Below the pieces are notes generated by a model. That model did not search any database. It saw only the letters and a list, made by a program, of their open reading frames with translations, and had not been told where the DNA came from. From positions 472,376 through 536,375 of the forward strand of contig NZ_FOYW01000001.1 of the NCBI RefSeq assembly GCF_900115285.1: a stretch of 64,000 bases of DNA. Reading direction: 5' to 3'. The DNA is from Marinobacter daqiaonensis (lineage in GTDB: Bacteria; Pseudomonadota; Gammaproteobacteria; Pseudomonadales; Oleiphilaceae). The number at the start of each line of letters is the position of its first letter. Within the stretch, counting starts at the first letter, position 1. The translations under genes and the position numbers were made by a program. Of this stretch, positions 25,773 through 34,860 are shown one piece after another.

Positions 25773-26849
25773 TCAGCTCTGTACTTCTGCATCCGGCTGC
25801 GGCGCCGGCACCAGGCCCAGGGACTCGAGCCTCCGTACCAGGCCGTCGGCACTGTTGAACGCGCCCTCCACACGACCCCCCTCGAGCCAGTCCCCCATGA
25901 TGCCAATGCGGTGGTCGTCGAACCAGAGGTGGCCAGGCCCCGTGCGGGCCCGGGGCCGCGCATAGAGCCATCGGTGCAGCAAGGTTTCACTGGGTTCGGC
26001 GGTGATGCCGCTGATGCTGAGAAACTCGTCAAGCAGCTGCCGCCGGACTTCCTCGGGATCGGTTTCGGTATTGGCATCGGACCAGTCCGGGTCTCCATGG
26101 AGCACCCACCACTCGCCCTCATCCTCCCGACCGGGTTTACTGGAGTTGTTACCGGCCCAGTGCAGCAGGCGACTGTTGGGCATATAGCCGCTGATATCGG
26201 TGCCGGTGCCCGTTGGAAAACGGACGACGACGGTCCAGCAGGCCTGCAGGCGACTGATCCGTATGTTCAGGTCGTTCGCCAGGCTGTCCAGCCGGCTGGC
26301 TTTCAGCAGCTCTTCGGTCTGGGCCGGCGGTGGCGTCAGCAGCACTGCATCAAACCCGTCATGCACACCGCCGTCCGTGTCCGTCAACCGCCAGAGCCCC
26401 CCAGTGCCCTGATCCAGGGACTGGATACGGATACCGGCTTTTATCTCCAGGGACGTGGAAAGGGCCCTGGTGATGGCGGTCATTCTCGGGATGCCCACAA
26501 AGCGTTCCGCCGGGCGCAACTGCTGCCAGACATTATCCGCACCCTGGAACCGGAAGATGCCGGACCACTCGCCGTAACTTTCACGGCCTGCGTACTGGTC
26601 GAGAAAGCTGCGAAAAGCAGGATTTCGGATAGTGAAGTATTGGGCTCCGATATCCGCCGAACTGGCGCTTCCCGCAATCTCCGGCAGACGTTTGGCTGCC
26701 ATCCGGCCCCCGGGACCGCGGCTTTTCTCGAACAGAACAACATCGATACCGGCTGCCCGGAGCTGACGACCTGCGGTCAGGCCGGCGAGCCCTGAACCAA
26801 CGATGGCGATCCTGCGTAATGGTAGGTGTGGGTTTGAACTATTAAACAT
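25773..26849 (-). CDS. Renalase-like FAD/NAD(P)-dependent oxidoreductase
   Basis: A 358-residue flavoprotein with the N-terminal dinucleotide motif IAIVGSGLAGLTAGRQL (residues 14-30) followed by VLFEKSRGPGGRMAAKR, the renalase/amine-oxidase signature. Further family stretches are DIGAQYFTIRNPAF and the C-terminal GIMGDWLEGGRVEGAFNSA, which closes the FAD site. Bacterial renalases oxidise isomeric dihydronicotinamides or amines, and the substrate is not determined here. It starts 96 bases from the divergent desaturase gene, so it may share control with the lipid operon. Confidence 0.85.
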   Translation of the reverse strand: MFNSSNPHLPLRRIAIVGSGLAGLTAGRQLRAAGIDVVLFEKSRGPGGRMAAKRLPEIAGSASSADIGAQYFTIRNPAFRSFLDQYAGRESYGEWSGIFRFQGADNVWQQLRPAERFVGIPRMTAITRALSTSLEIKAGIRIQSLDQGTGGLWRLTDTDGGVHDGFDAVLLTPPPAQTEELLKASRLDSLANDLNIRISRLQACWTVVVRFPTGTGTDISGYMPNSRLLHWAGNNSSKPGREDEGEWWVLHGDPDWSDANTETDPEEVRRQLLDEFLSISGITAEPSETLLHRWLYARPRARTGPGHLWFDDHRIGIMGDWLEGGRVEGAFNSADGLVRRLESLGLVPAPQPDAEVQS

Positions 26850-26945
26850 GTGTTAAGAGGCATCCAAAAGAGTGATGGAAAACGTAAAAGTCAATGCAGC
26901 GATTTCTGCGGCACTACACGCTTATCTGCAAAAGGTTGTATCGGC

Positions 26946-27902
26946 ATGACCAGAGTTCAGTCCTGGCTCACAAACATTCTGAGATGGTTCGACTCAAACG
27001 CCGGTTCGGATCAGCTTGATATAGAGTCGCGCCAATTCAATGCCCTCCGGGTGCTGCCCTTCATTGCCCTGCACCTGGCCTGCCTGCTGGCTTTCGTTAC
27101 CGGTGTCAGTGCCTTTGCCCTGGGCTTCGCAGTGGCTTTCTTTGCCGTCCGCATGTTCGCCATAACCGGTTTCTACCACAGGTACTTTTCCCACAAGACC
27201 TTCAGAACCACCCGTGGCTGGCAATTCCTGTTCGCCCTGCTCGGGGCAAGTGCCGCCCAGCGGGGACCACTGTGGTGGGCGGCACACCACCGCCACCATC
27301 ACCAGCATTCCGACCGGGAAGAGGATCTGCACTCCCCCCACCACGGTGGCTTCTGGTGGTCCCACGTCGGATGGTTCACCTGCGACGCCGGCTTCCGCAC
27401 CGATGAGCGAAGGGTGAAGGACTGGCTGCGATTCCCGGAACTGCGTTTTATCAACCGCTTCGACGCCCTGGTTCCCGCCGCTGCGGCTGTGCTGATCTAT
27501 ACCCTCGGCGAAGCGCTAGCGGCCTGGGCCCCGGGCCTCGGCACCAATGGCCCACAGTTACTGGTGTGGGGCTTTTTCATCTCCACCGTGGCGCTGTTTC
27601 ACGCCACCGTTTCCATCAACTCGCTATCCCATGTCTGGGGCTCCCGGCGTTTTGACACCCCCGACAACAGTCGCAACAATTTCTGGCTTGCCCTGATCAC
27701 CTTTGGCGAGGGCTGGCACAACAACCACCACCGCTGGCCCCAGTCGGCCCGCCAGGGTTTCCGCTGGTACGAAATCGACCTCACCTACTACGGTCTCTGG
27801 TTGCTGTCCAGGCTCGGCATCGTCCACGACCTCAAGCCAATACCGGAAACCGTTCGGGATGAAACCCGTCGCATTGACCAGCAACGAGGAAATCGCCCAT
27901 GA
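26946..27902 (+). CDS. Acyl-CoA/acyl-lipid delta-9-type fatty acid desaturase
   Basis: A 318-residue membrane diiron desaturase. All three histidine boxes are present: HRYFSH at 78-83, HHRHHHQHSD at 114-123 and HNNHH at 258-262, with hydrophobic hairpins at about 38-75 and 180-225. It should introduce a cis double bond into saturated acyl chains. The frame runs 96 bases further upstream, but the ATG at 26946 begins the conserved domain and has AAAGG upstream, so it was chosen. The downstream NTF2-fold gene overlaps by four bases, making this the first gene of the eight-gene lipid operon. Confidence 0.9.
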   Translation: MTRVQSWLTNILRWFDSNAGSDQLDIESRQFNALRVLPFIALHLACLLAFVTGVSAFALGFAVAFFAVRMFAITGFYHRYFSHKTFRTTRGWQFLFALLGASAAQRGPLWWAAHHRHHHQHSDREEDLHSPHHGGFWWSHVGWFTCDAGFRTDERRVKDWLRFPELRFINRFDALVPAAAAVLIYTLGEALAAWAPGLGTNGPQLLVWGFFISTVALFHATVSINSLSHVWGSRRFDTPDNSRNNFWLALITFGEGWHNNHHRWPQSARQGFRWYEIDLTYYGLWLLSRLGIVHDLKPIPETVRDETRRIDQQRGNRP

Positions 27903-28375
27903 CGATCCAGACCGCACCCGCCAGCGCAACAGACATCTACCGCAACCAATCCGTTGAGGGGACCGTGGACCGGTTCCAGCGCCTCTTCAACACCATGTGT
28001 GCCGGCAACGTCGGCAACCTGGACGATGTCTACGGCTCTGATGTCCAATTTATAGACCCTTTCGGCGAAGTTGACGGTATTGTCGGTCTCCGGGCCTATT
28101 TTGAAAAGGTCTACAGCAACGTCAGCTCGTGCCATTTCGAGTTCTCTGACACGGTCTTCAATGGCAACCAGGCCTGCGTTACCTGGACCATGTACCTTAA
28201 ACACCCCAGGTTGCGCCGGGGGCGCGAGGTCACTGTTGCCGGTATGAGCCACCTGCAGGTAAGTGAGGGCCGGGTCCGTTATCACCGGGACTATTTCGAT
28301 GCCGGCGAGTTGCTTTACCAGAACCTGCCGCTACTCGGCACCGTGATTCGCTGGATCAGGAAGTTCGCATCATGA
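27899..28375 (+). CDS. NTF2/SnoaL-fold protein
   Basis: A 158-residue protein of the nuclear transport factor 2-like (SnoaL) fold: a helix with RFQRLFNTMCAG, then VYGSDVQFIDPFGEVDG and the closing strand region EGRVRYHRDYFDAGELLYQNLP. Such proteins form small barrels that act as isomerases, hydratases or binding subunits. It overlaps the desaturase by four bases and the SDR gene by four bases. Gene order NTF2-SDR-flavoprotein-DUF1365-cyclopropane synthase is recurrent in proteobacteria, and the exact role of this member is unknown. Confidence 0.8.
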   Translation: MTIQTAPASATDIYRNQSVEGTVDRFQRLFNTMCAGNVGNLDDVYGSDVQFIDPFGEVDGIVGLRAYFEKVYSNVSSCHFEFSDTVFNGNQACVTWTMYLKHPRLRRGREVTVAGMSHLQVSEGRVRYHRDYFDAGELLYQNLPLLGTVIRWIRKFAS

Positions 28376-29160
28376 GCGGTTTTCTGTCCAGACCGACTTC
28401 CATCTGGCTGACCGGAGCGACGTCCGGTATCGGTGAAGCACTGGCCGAGGCGCTGACCCGACAGGGGCACCGGCTGGTGGTGACCGGGCGCCGTCAGGAG
28501 GCGCTCGACAAACTGGTGGCTCAGGCGCCCGACCGCATCGTTGCCGCGGCGGCGGACACGACCAGTGTGGACCAGCTGGCGCGGATCGAACCGGCCCTTG
28601 AGCAGTTCGGTTCTCTGAATATGGCCATTCTGAACGCGGGTACCTGTGAATACGTTGATCCAGATCATTTCGACAGCGCTCTGATCGGCCGCAATATCGA
28701 AACCAACGTCATGGGCACCGTGCGTAGTGTGGAGCGTGCACTGCCCGCACTGAGGCGTGCCCGGGCCAAAGGCGAGAAGGCTGCCCTGGTTATCGTCGGC
28801 TCCTCCGCCTGGTGGTTTCCGTTTACCCGGGCCGAAGGCTACGGTGCGTCCAAGGCGGCACTGAGCTATTTCACGCAGTCGCTGCGGGCGGATCTCGCGT
28901 CAGAGGGTATCGAGGTATTCCTGGTCTCGCCAGGTTTCGTCAAGACGCCCCTGACCGACCAGAACGACTTTCCGATGCCCTTTCTGATTTCAGCCGAGGA
29001 CGCGGCCGACCGGATCCTGCGGGGCCTCAGGAAAGGCAGGCACAGCATCGAGTTCCCGCGGCGCTTCACCTGGACCCTGAGGCTTCTGTCCAACCTGCCC
29101 CAGCCCCTGATCGACAAAATGGCCGCCAGAATGGCGCGAGACACCACCCGGGAAAACTGA
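28372..29160 (+). CDS. Short-chain dehydrogenase/reductase
   Basis: A 262-residue NAD(P)-dependent SDR. The cofactor motif TGATSGIGEALAEAL occurs near residue 15, the strand NAG motif in MAILNAGTCEYVD, the catalytic Ser in IVGSSAWWF and the Tyr-x3-Lys motif YGASK. A C-terminal hydrophobic tail suggests loose membrane association. It lies in the lipid-modification operon, so a long-chain acyl or modified-lipid substrate is likely but unproven. Start and stop overlap or abut both neighbours. Confidence 0.9.
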   Translation: MSGFLSRPTSIWLTGATSGIGEALAEALTRQGHRLVVTGRRQEALDKLVAQAPDRIVAAAADTTSVDQLARIEPALEQFGSLNMAILNAGTCEYVDPDHFDSALIGRNIETNVMGTVRSVERALPALRRARAKGEKAALVIVGSSAWWFPFTRAEGYGASKAALSYFTQSLRADLASEGIEVFLVSPGFVKTPLTDQNDFPMPFLISAEDAADRILRGLRKGRHSIEFPRRFTWTLRLLSNLPQPLIDKMAARMARDTTREN

Positions 29161-29166
29161 ATCATA

Positions 29167-30432
29167 ATGAGCAACACCCGCGAACGAATTGCCGTGATCG
29201 GCGCTGGCGTGGCCGGACTCACCACGGCCTGGCTGTTATCCGAACACCACGACGTCACCCTGTTTGAGGCCGGTGATTACGCCGGCGGCCATACCAACAC
29301 ACGCCCGGTCAGCGCCGGTGGCCGCGACTGGCCGGTCAACACGGGGTTCATTGTGTTCAACGACTGGACCTACCCCAATTTCATCAGGCTGATGGAACGG
29401 CTCGGTGTCGACTCCGAGCCAAGCGACATGAGCTTCAGCGTCGACTCCGCCGCCAACGGGCTCCAGTACAATGGCACCAACGTCAATGCCCTGTTCGCCC
29501 AGCGTCGCAATGTTTTAAACCTGCCCTTTCTCAAGATGGTGCGGGAGATTCTCCGGTTCAACGACCAGACCCGTGGCGATCTTGGCGCCGGAACCCTGGA
29601 CGATACCGAGACCCTGGGCAGCTACCTCGACAGACACCGGTTTTCCCGTTATTTCCGGAACCACTATATTGTGCCAATGGGTTCTGCCATCTGGTCGGCG
29701 CCGGAAATCGTCCTGGAGCAGTTCCCTATTCGCTTTTTCCTTCAGTTTTTCAACAATCACGGCATGCTGTCGGTGGACCAAAGACCCCAGTGGCGGGTGA
29801 TCAGCGGGGGTTCGGCCCGCTACGTGGACCGGATGATGGAGCGCCTGGAAGATCTTACCCACCTGAACAGTCCGGTGGAGCATGTTACCCGTGGCGCCTC
29901 TGGTGTCACCATGCGGGTTCATGGTGAGAACCTGGCCTTCGACCAGGTGGTTTTTGCCTGCCACAGTGACCAGGCGCTGGCCATGCTGGGGGACCCGACC
30001 CCGGAGGAGTCCGAAATTCTCGCGGCAATTCCGTATCAGAACAACGACGTGGTCCTGCACACGGACAGCTCGGTTCTGCCGTCCAACCGGCGGGCCTGGG
30101 CCGCATGGAACTATTACATTCCCCAGCGGCAGGACCAGCCGGTATCGGTCAGTTACAACATGAACATTCTCCAGAATTTCCACGACGCCCCGGAAACCTT
30201 CTGCGTCACCCTGAACCGGACACGGGATATCGACGAGCGGCGAATCATTGAGCGTTATGAGTACGCCCACCCTGTGTTTTCCCTCGCTGCCGTTGCGGCT
30301 CAGCAGCGCTATCATGAAATCGGCAACCGCAACCGTACCCACTATTGTGGCGCCTACTGGTTCAACGGTTTTCATGAGGATGGGGTTCGCAGCGCCCTGA
30401 GAGTAACCGAAGACTTGGGGGTGAGCCTGTGA
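29167..30432 (+). CDS. Flavin amine-oxidase-type oxidoreductase of fatty-acid-modification cluster
   Basis: A 421-residue FAD enzyme: IAVIGAGVAGLTTAWLL at residues 8-24 then VTLFEAGDYAGGHTNT binds the ADP part of FAD, and the C-terminal YCGAYWFNGFHEDGVRSAL completes it. The family is usually annotated as NAD/FAD-binding protein next to DUF1365 and cyclopropane synthase genes. Related flavoproteins in Rhodobacter-type furan fatty acid clusters (UfaD) desaturate methylated acyl chains. That role is plausible here but rests on context. The downstream DUF1365 gene overlaps by four bases. Confidence 0.85.
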   Translation: MSNTRERIAVIGAGVAGLTTAWLLSEHHDVTLFEAGDYAGGHTNTRPVSAGGRDWPVNTGFIVFNDWTYPNFIRLMERLGVDSEPSDMSFSVDSAANGLQYNGTNVNALFAQRRNVLNLPFLKMVREILRFNDQTRGDLGAGTLDDTETLGSYLDRHRFSRYFRNHYIVPMGSAIWSAPEIVLEQFPIRFFLQFFNNHGMLSVDQRPQWRVISGGSARYVDRMMERLEDLTHLNSPVEHVTRGASGVTMRVHGENLAFDQVVFACHSDQALAMLGDPTPEESEILAAIPYQNNDVVLHTDSSVLPSNRRAWAAWNYYIPQRQDQPVSVSYNMNILQNFHDAPETFCVTLNRTRDIDERRIIERYEYAHPVFSLAAVAAQQRYHEIGNRNRTHYCGAYWFNGFHEDGVRSALRVTEDLGVSL

Positions 30433-31370
30433 GTGATACCCAGGTGCTGGCCAGCAGCTGGCTGGAAGGCACGATCCGTCACCGACGCCGGCAACCGGTC
30501 AGCCATGAGTTCGAATACCGGACGGGGATGCTGGCCCTCAACCTCGACGAGTGGTCGCGCCTTGGCCGTTTCAGCCGCCTGGTGTCAGTGGAAGGCTTCA
30601 ACTGGCTCTCAATGCATCGGCGGGATTACCTGGACCCGGCGGAGCCGAACCTGAAGCAGGCGGTCCGGGACCGGGTGGAGGCGGCCACCGGCTGGCTCCC
30701 CGACGGCGATATCGAGTTGATTACCCATCCACGGCACTTCGGTTATGTTTTCAATCCGGTGAGCTTTTACTTCTGCTACCGCAGCGGAGACCGTCCCGCC
30801 GACGGTGCCGTGCCCAGGGTGATCCTCGCCCAGATCACCAACACCCCATGGCATGAGCGTCACCTTTACTGCCTGGATGTGGGCGACGTCAGCGTCACCG
30901 GAACAGGCTGGCAGACGGTAAAGGCCGGTTTCGGCAAGCGCTTTCATGTTTCGCCCTTCAATCCCATGGACCAGCAATACCAGTGGAGCTTCAGCTTCCG
31001 GGGCCCGGAGCTGCGCATCCATATGAACGTGAATCGCCCTGGCAGCCCGGGGGCACCCCACCAACGCAAGGTTTTTGATGCCACCCTGGTGGTCCAGCGC
31101 ACCCCTGTGACTCGTAAACAGATCAGACACAGCCTGAGGCGTTTTCCCCTGGAATCTTTCAAGGTGGTCGCCGGCATCTACTGGCACGCGCTCAGACTGA
31201 AACTCAAGGGGGTCCCGTTTCACACCCACCCGGACAAACTTCCGTCAGACCATCCCCAGCAGGGGCGGGGCAATGAGGACCAGGGGCTGGATGTGGGACT
31301 CGCCGACACCAAAACCGAACCACACTTTTCCGGCGCCAAGGCCACGAGGATCAGCTCATGGAGAACGTAA
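30429..31370 (+). CDS. DUF1365 domain protein
   Basis: A 313-residue member of DUF1365. Landmarks are the start LASSWLEGTIRHRRRQPVSHEF, the central SMHRRDYL, THPRHFGYVFNPVSFYFCY, TNTPWHERHLYCL, then FHVSPFNPMDQQYQW. No catalytic mechanism is known for the family, which almost always accompanies the flavoprotein and cyclopropane synthase encoded on either side. The GTG start lies within the previous stop overlap. The C-terminal 35 residues are polar and poorly conserved-looking, and they overlap the methyltransferase start by 13 bases. Confidence 0.88.
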   Translation: MSDTQVLASSWLEGTIRHRRRQPVSHEFEYRTGMLALNLDEWSRLGRFSRLVSVEGFNWLSMHRRDYLDPAEPNLKQAVRDRVEAATGWLPDGDIELITHPRHFGYVFNPVSFYFCYRSGDRPADGAVPRVILAQITNTPWHERHLYCLDVGDVSVTGTGWQTVKAGFGKRFHVSPFNPMDQQYQWSFSFRGPELRIHMNVNRPGSPGAPHQRKVFDATLVVQRTPVTRKQIRHSLRRFPLESFKVVAGIYWHALRLKLKGVPFHTHPDKLPSDHPQQGRGNEDQGLDVGLADTKTEPHFSGAKATRISSWRT

Positions 31371-32653
31371 ACAACCGCACCCGCCAGGACACCAGCAGCA
31401 CGGCGTCGCCCCGGGATATGCCGGTGGCCAGCAGCTGGGCCAGGAAGCTCGTTTTCACCCAGTTGGCAGAACTGGGTCACGGCGAACTGGTGGTGAGGGA
31501 GCGCGGCTTCGACGACCGGGTGTTCGGCGATGGCGACTTCACCTGGCCTGCGGCCCGGATCGATGTGCACGATCACAGTGTCTGGCGGGACCTGCTTACC
31601 GGGGGTGGTGTGGGCGCGGCGGAGGCCTACGTCGCCGGTGACTGGAGTTCGCCGGACTTGACCGCCCTGCTCCGCTTCTTTACCCGTAACGTGGACCGGA
31701 TGAATGCCTTCGAGGACCGCTTCAGCTGGCTGACGAAACCCGCTCTCAAGGGGCTGCACTGGCTCAACCGCAATACCCGGGAGGGATCCCGCAAGAACAT
31801 ATCCGCCCATTACGATCTGGGCAATGACCTCTTCGAGACTTTTCTCGACCCCACCATGATGTATTCCTCGGCGGTATATCCCCGCCAGGAGGCCACCCTG
31901 GAAGAGGCAGCGGTCCACAAGCTTGATCTGATCTGCCGCAAACTGGACCTTCAGCCCGGCGACCGGGTGATGGAAATCGGTACCGGCTGGGGCGGTTTTG
32001 CGGTTCATGCAGCCAAACATTATGGCTGCCATGTCACCACCACCACCATTTCCAGCGAACAGCTGGCCCTGGCCAGGAGGCGGGTCGAAAAGGAAGGTCT
32101 GCAGGACCGGGTCACCCTGCTGTTCGATGACTACCGGGATCTGGAAGGCCAGTTCGATAAACTGGTCTCCATCGAGATGATTGAAGCGGTGGGGCCGCAG
32201 TTCCTGGACAGCTATCTGAGCCAGATCAGCCGCCTGCTCAAACCTGACGGGCTGGCTCTCGTGCAGGCGATCACCATGCCGGAGCAGCGCTATCACCGGG
32301 CGCTGAAGAACGTGGATTTCATTCAGCGGTTCATCTTCCCCGGGAGTTTCATTCCCTCTTTCGGCGCCATTCTCGGCTCGGTCCGGCGGGAAACCGATCT
32401 GGTGCTGACCCACGCCGAAGACTTCGGCTTCCACTATGCCCGTACATTGCGGGACTGGCGCGAGCGCTTCATGGCCAAAGCCGGCGAGCTGGAGTCCCTT
32501 GGCTACGACGAGGCCTTCCGGCGGCTCTGGCACTTCTATTTCGCGTACTGTGAGGCGGGGTTCAGCGAGCGGGCCATCGGGGTCAACCAGCTGGTACTGG
32601 CCAAGCCCCACAACAGGCGGCCGAACCTGATTTCCGATACGGCGCAGGGCTGA
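31358..32653 (+). CDS. Cyclopropane-fatty-acyl-phospholipid synthase family methyltransferase
   Basis: A 431-residue SAM-dependent enzyme that acts on unsaturated acyl chains of membrane phospholipids. N-terminal substrate region to about 135, then ISAHYDLGNDLFETFLDPTMMYSSAVY. SAM motif I is VMEIGTGWGGFAVHAA, followed by SIEMIEAVGPQFLDSY and the C-terminal YFAYCEAGF, which carries the usual active-site Cys. It could make cyclopropane rings or, as UfaM does in furan fatty acid synthesis, add a methyl branch. Sequence alone does not tell these apart. The ATG overlaps the DUF1365 tail. Confidence 0.9.
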   Translation: MENVNNRTRQDTSSTASPRDMPVASSWARKLVFTQLAELGHGELVVRERGFDDRVFGDGDFTWPAARIDVHDHSVWRDLLTGGGVGAAEAYVAGDWSSPDLTALLRFFTRNVDRMNAFEDRFSWLTKPALKGLHWLNRNTREGSRKNISAHYDLGNDLFETFLDPTMMYSSAVYPRQEATLEEAAVHKLDLICRKLDLQPGDRVMEIGTGWGGFAVHAAKHYGCHVTTTTISSEQLALARRRVEKEGLQDRVTLLFDDYRDLEGQFDKLVSIEMIEAVGPQFLDSYLSQISRLLKPDGLALVQAITMPEQRYHRALKNVDFIQRFIFPGSFIPSFGAILGSVRRETDLVLTHAEDFGFHYARTLRDWRERFMAKAGELESLGYDEAFRRLWHFYFAYCEAGFSERAIGVNQLVLAKPHNRRPNLISDTAQG

Positions 32654-32659
32654 TCCGCC

Positions 32660-33175
32660 GTGGCACGTGATACCACGCTGAAGGTGATCAATTTCCTGCT
32701 GTTCCAGGCAGGCTGGTTTCTGTGCGTATGGCTTACCAACTGGATCGCCGTGGTGATCAGCCTGGTCATTGTCATGGTCCACCTGACCGTGATCAGTCGA
32801 CGCCCCTGGCCGGAACTCCGTTTCATTCTGCTGGGTGTGGTGCTCGGCACTCTGCTGGACGGACTGTGGTTTCAGACCGGGATCCTCCGGGACGCCAGCG
32901 GCAGCGTCTGGACGCCGCCCTGGCTGATGGCGATCTGGGCGCTGTTCCTGACCACCCCGGGCCACTCCCTGGTATGGATGCAGGAACGTCTCTGGCTGCC
33001 CTTCGTGCTTGCTCCTGTCGCCGGGCCTTTCGCCTATTTCGCCGCCAATCGCCTGGACGCCATCTCCTTCCCCCACTTTACCGAATCTCTGGTCGCGCTG
33101 GCCCTGGGCTGGCTTCTGATCTTCCCTCTGCTGCTATGGCTCCAGCGACATTTTTTCCGGGAGACGATGACATGA
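32660..33175 (+). CDS. DUF2878 integral membrane protein
   Basis: A 171-residue protein with about five membrane helices, starting with LKVINFLLFQAGWFLCVWL and including LTTPGHSLVWM and LAPVAGPFAYFAANRL. It belongs to DUF2878, which regularly follows the cyclopropane-synthase gene in this cluster type. It begins six bases after that gene with a GTG and shares four bases with the next. A role in handling or flipping modified lipid is possible but speculative. Confidence 0.8.
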   Translation: MARDTTLKVINFLLFQAGWFLCVWLTNWIAVVISLVIVMVHLTVISRRPWPELRFILLGVVLGTLLDGLWFQTGILRDASGSVWTPPWLMAIWALFLTTPGHSLVWMQERLWLPFVLAPVAGPFAYFAANRLDAISFPHFTESLVALALGWLLIFPLLLWLQRHFFRETMT

Positions 33176-33924
33176 CAGTGCTTCGCGTTCACCCATTCAT
33201 CCCCCTCGCCCTGCTGTTGGTCAGCGTCACCGGGGCGCGGGCCGCGGATTTCGCCTTTGAAGGGACTGCCAGGGACCAGCAGGGGGAAGTCATATACCAG
33301 GAGCGGCACCGGGTTTCCGGCAGCTGCAAAGAAGGTAGCTGGCGGCCGGGCAGCCAGAAGGTTGATTATATCCGCCCGGATGGGGACTCCCCCTTTGCCA
33401 AAAAAAGCCTCACCTACCCTGACACTCTCATCCGTCCGGAAGTGGACTTCCGCCAGCCGGATTTCAACGAAACGCTCGAAGTAACCTTCGGAGATCAGCA
33501 AGAGGTGGCGCGGGTCGAATGGTCCCTGGGGAATGGCGAGGCGGAACGCTGGAAACTTGAGGTAACCCCCCGGCTGGTTGTGGACGCCGGTTTCGACCAC
33601 TTTATCCGGGCCAACTGGGACACGCTCAGGGAGGGTGGCTCCGTTGAGTTCCGGTTCCTGGCCCCGACCCGGGGCGAAGCCTATGATTTTGTGGCGGAGC
33701 CTGACCCTGACCCGCTGGATGGAGCCAGGCATGCCTTCCGCATCAAGCCTTCGGGCTTCCTGATGGGCATGCTGGTGGATCCGATCCGACTGGGCTATGA
33801 CGAGCAGGGTTTCCTCACCCATTACTCGGGCCTGGGCAACATCCGCCGGAACCAGGAAGAAAACTACGTGGTTGACCTGCGCTACCGGGTCACCGAGCCA
33901 GCGGACTGCCCGCTGTTACCCTGA
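33172..33924 (+). CDS. Periplasmic protein of unknown function in lipid operon
   Basis: A 250-residue protein with a signal peptide (core FIPLALLLVSVTGARA, cleavage near residue 23). The mature part is mainly beta strand, with GTARDQQGEVIYQERHRVSG, RPEVDFRQPDFNETLEV and FRIKPSGFLMGMLVDPIRL, possibly a lipid-binding beta barrel or half-barrel. I do not recognise a family. It is translationally coupled to the DUF2878 gene (four-base overlap) and ends the operon. The longer frame starting 450 bases upstream is a shadow of DUF2878 and was discarded. Confidence 0.8.
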   Translation: MTVLRVHPFIPLALLLVSVTGARAADFAFEGTARDQQGEVIYQERHRVSGSCKEGSWRPGSQKVDYIRPDGDSPFAKKSLTYPDTLIRPEVDFRQPDFNETLEVTFGDQQEVARVEWSLGNGEAERWKLEVTPRLVVDAGFDHFIRANWDTLREGGSVEFRFLAPTRGEAYDFVAEPDPDPLDGARHAFRIKPSGFLMGMLVDPIRLGYDEQGFLTHYSGLGNIRRNQEENYVVDLRYRVTEPADCPLLP

Positions 33925-33938
33925 CAGGGGCCTGAAAC

Positions 33939-33960
33939 GGCCCGGGAGAACCGGGCCTTG
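33939..33960 (+). terminator. Possible weak terminator after the lipid operon
   Basis: GGCCCGG and CCGGGCC pair around GAGAA just past the operon end. Only a poor T tract follows, so efficiency is doubtful. Confidence 0.4.
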
Positions 33961-34022
33961 GTGCTTCCGCTGGCTGTGATAGACTTTGCCGGCATCCTCA
34001 CTGAATGGCAGAGTCCCTTTCC

Positions 34023-34835
34023 ATGAAATTCGTGTCCTTCAACGTCAACAGTATCCGTACCCGTCTCCACCAGCTGGAGGCCGTTGTCGATCAGCTCCAG
34101 CCGGATATCATCGGACTCCAGGAAACCAAGGTCAGCGATGACCAGTTTCCGGTGGAAGACGTCGAAGCCATGGGCTACCACGTCAACTTCCATGGTCAGA
34201 AAGGCCACTATGGCGTCGCGCTACTGTCCAAAGAGGCGCCGGCTGGAGTCCACAAAGGTTATCCCTGGGATGGTGAGGAGTCCCAGCGGCGCTTGATCCG
34301 GGGCCGGTTCCGGGTCAACGACAAGACCCTGACAGTCATCAACGGCTACTTCCCCCAGGGGGAGAGCCGGGATCATCCCCTTAAATTCCCGGCCAAGGAA
34401 AAGTTCTACCAGGACCTGATGAAACTGCTGGACGAAACCAGAACCCAGTCGGACTATCTGCTGGTCATGGGCGATATGAACATCGCCCCCACCGACCGTG
34501 ACCTGGGCATTGGTGACGCCAACGTGAAACGCTGGCTGAGGGAGGGCAAGACCAGTTTTCTGCCGGAAGAACGGGAGTGGATGGCGCGGCTGGAGCAGCG
34601 GGGCCTGACGGATGTGTTCCGCCACCTCCATCCCGAGGAGGAGGACACCTTCAGCTGGTTCGACTATCGCAGCCGGGGCTTTGAACGGGATCCCCGTCGC
34701 GGCCTGCGGATTGACCTGATCATGGCCGACGAAGCGCTGCTGTCCCGGGCCCGGTCGGCCGGTGTCAGCTACGAAATCCGGGCCATGAAAAAGCCCTCGG
34801 ACCACTGCCCGGTGTGGGCGGACTTCGACCTGTAA
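34023..34835 (+). CDS. xthA: Exodeoxyribonuclease III
   Basis: AP endonuclease and 3'-5' exonuclease for base-excision repair. The 270 residues carry the expected active-site segments: [14 protein letters not shown] at the start, GLQETKV with the metal-binding Glu, [13 protein letters not shown] with catalytic Asp and Asn, and the closing [11 protein letters not shown] with the Asp-His pair. An ATG 18 bases upstream would add MAESLS, which is not part of the conserved N-terminus, so the inner ATG was taken. It lies alone between the lipid operon and a TetR gene, with 25 bases to the latter. Confidence 0.95.
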   Translation: MKFVSFNVNSIRTRLHQLEAVVDQLQPDIIGLQETKVSDDQFPVEDVEAMGYHVNFHGQKGHYGVALLSKEAPAGVHKGYPWDGEESQRRLIRGRFRVNDKTLTVINGYFPQGESRDHPLKFPAKEKFYQDLMKLLDETRTQSDYLLVMGDMNIAPTDRDLGIGDANVKRWLREGKTSFLPEEREWMARLEQRGLTDVFRHLHPEEEDTFSWFDYRSRGFERDPRRGLRIDLIMADEALLSRARSAGVSYEIRAMKKPSDHCPVWADFDL

Positions 34836-34860
34836 ACCCGTTCCGGCCAGGGAGGTGGCA

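Noticed and set aside
31220-33076. 618-codon ORF antisense to DUF1365, the methyltransferase and DUF2878
   Set aside because: High-GC mirror frame of well-supported genes, with Gln/His/Pro-rich sequence and no domain.
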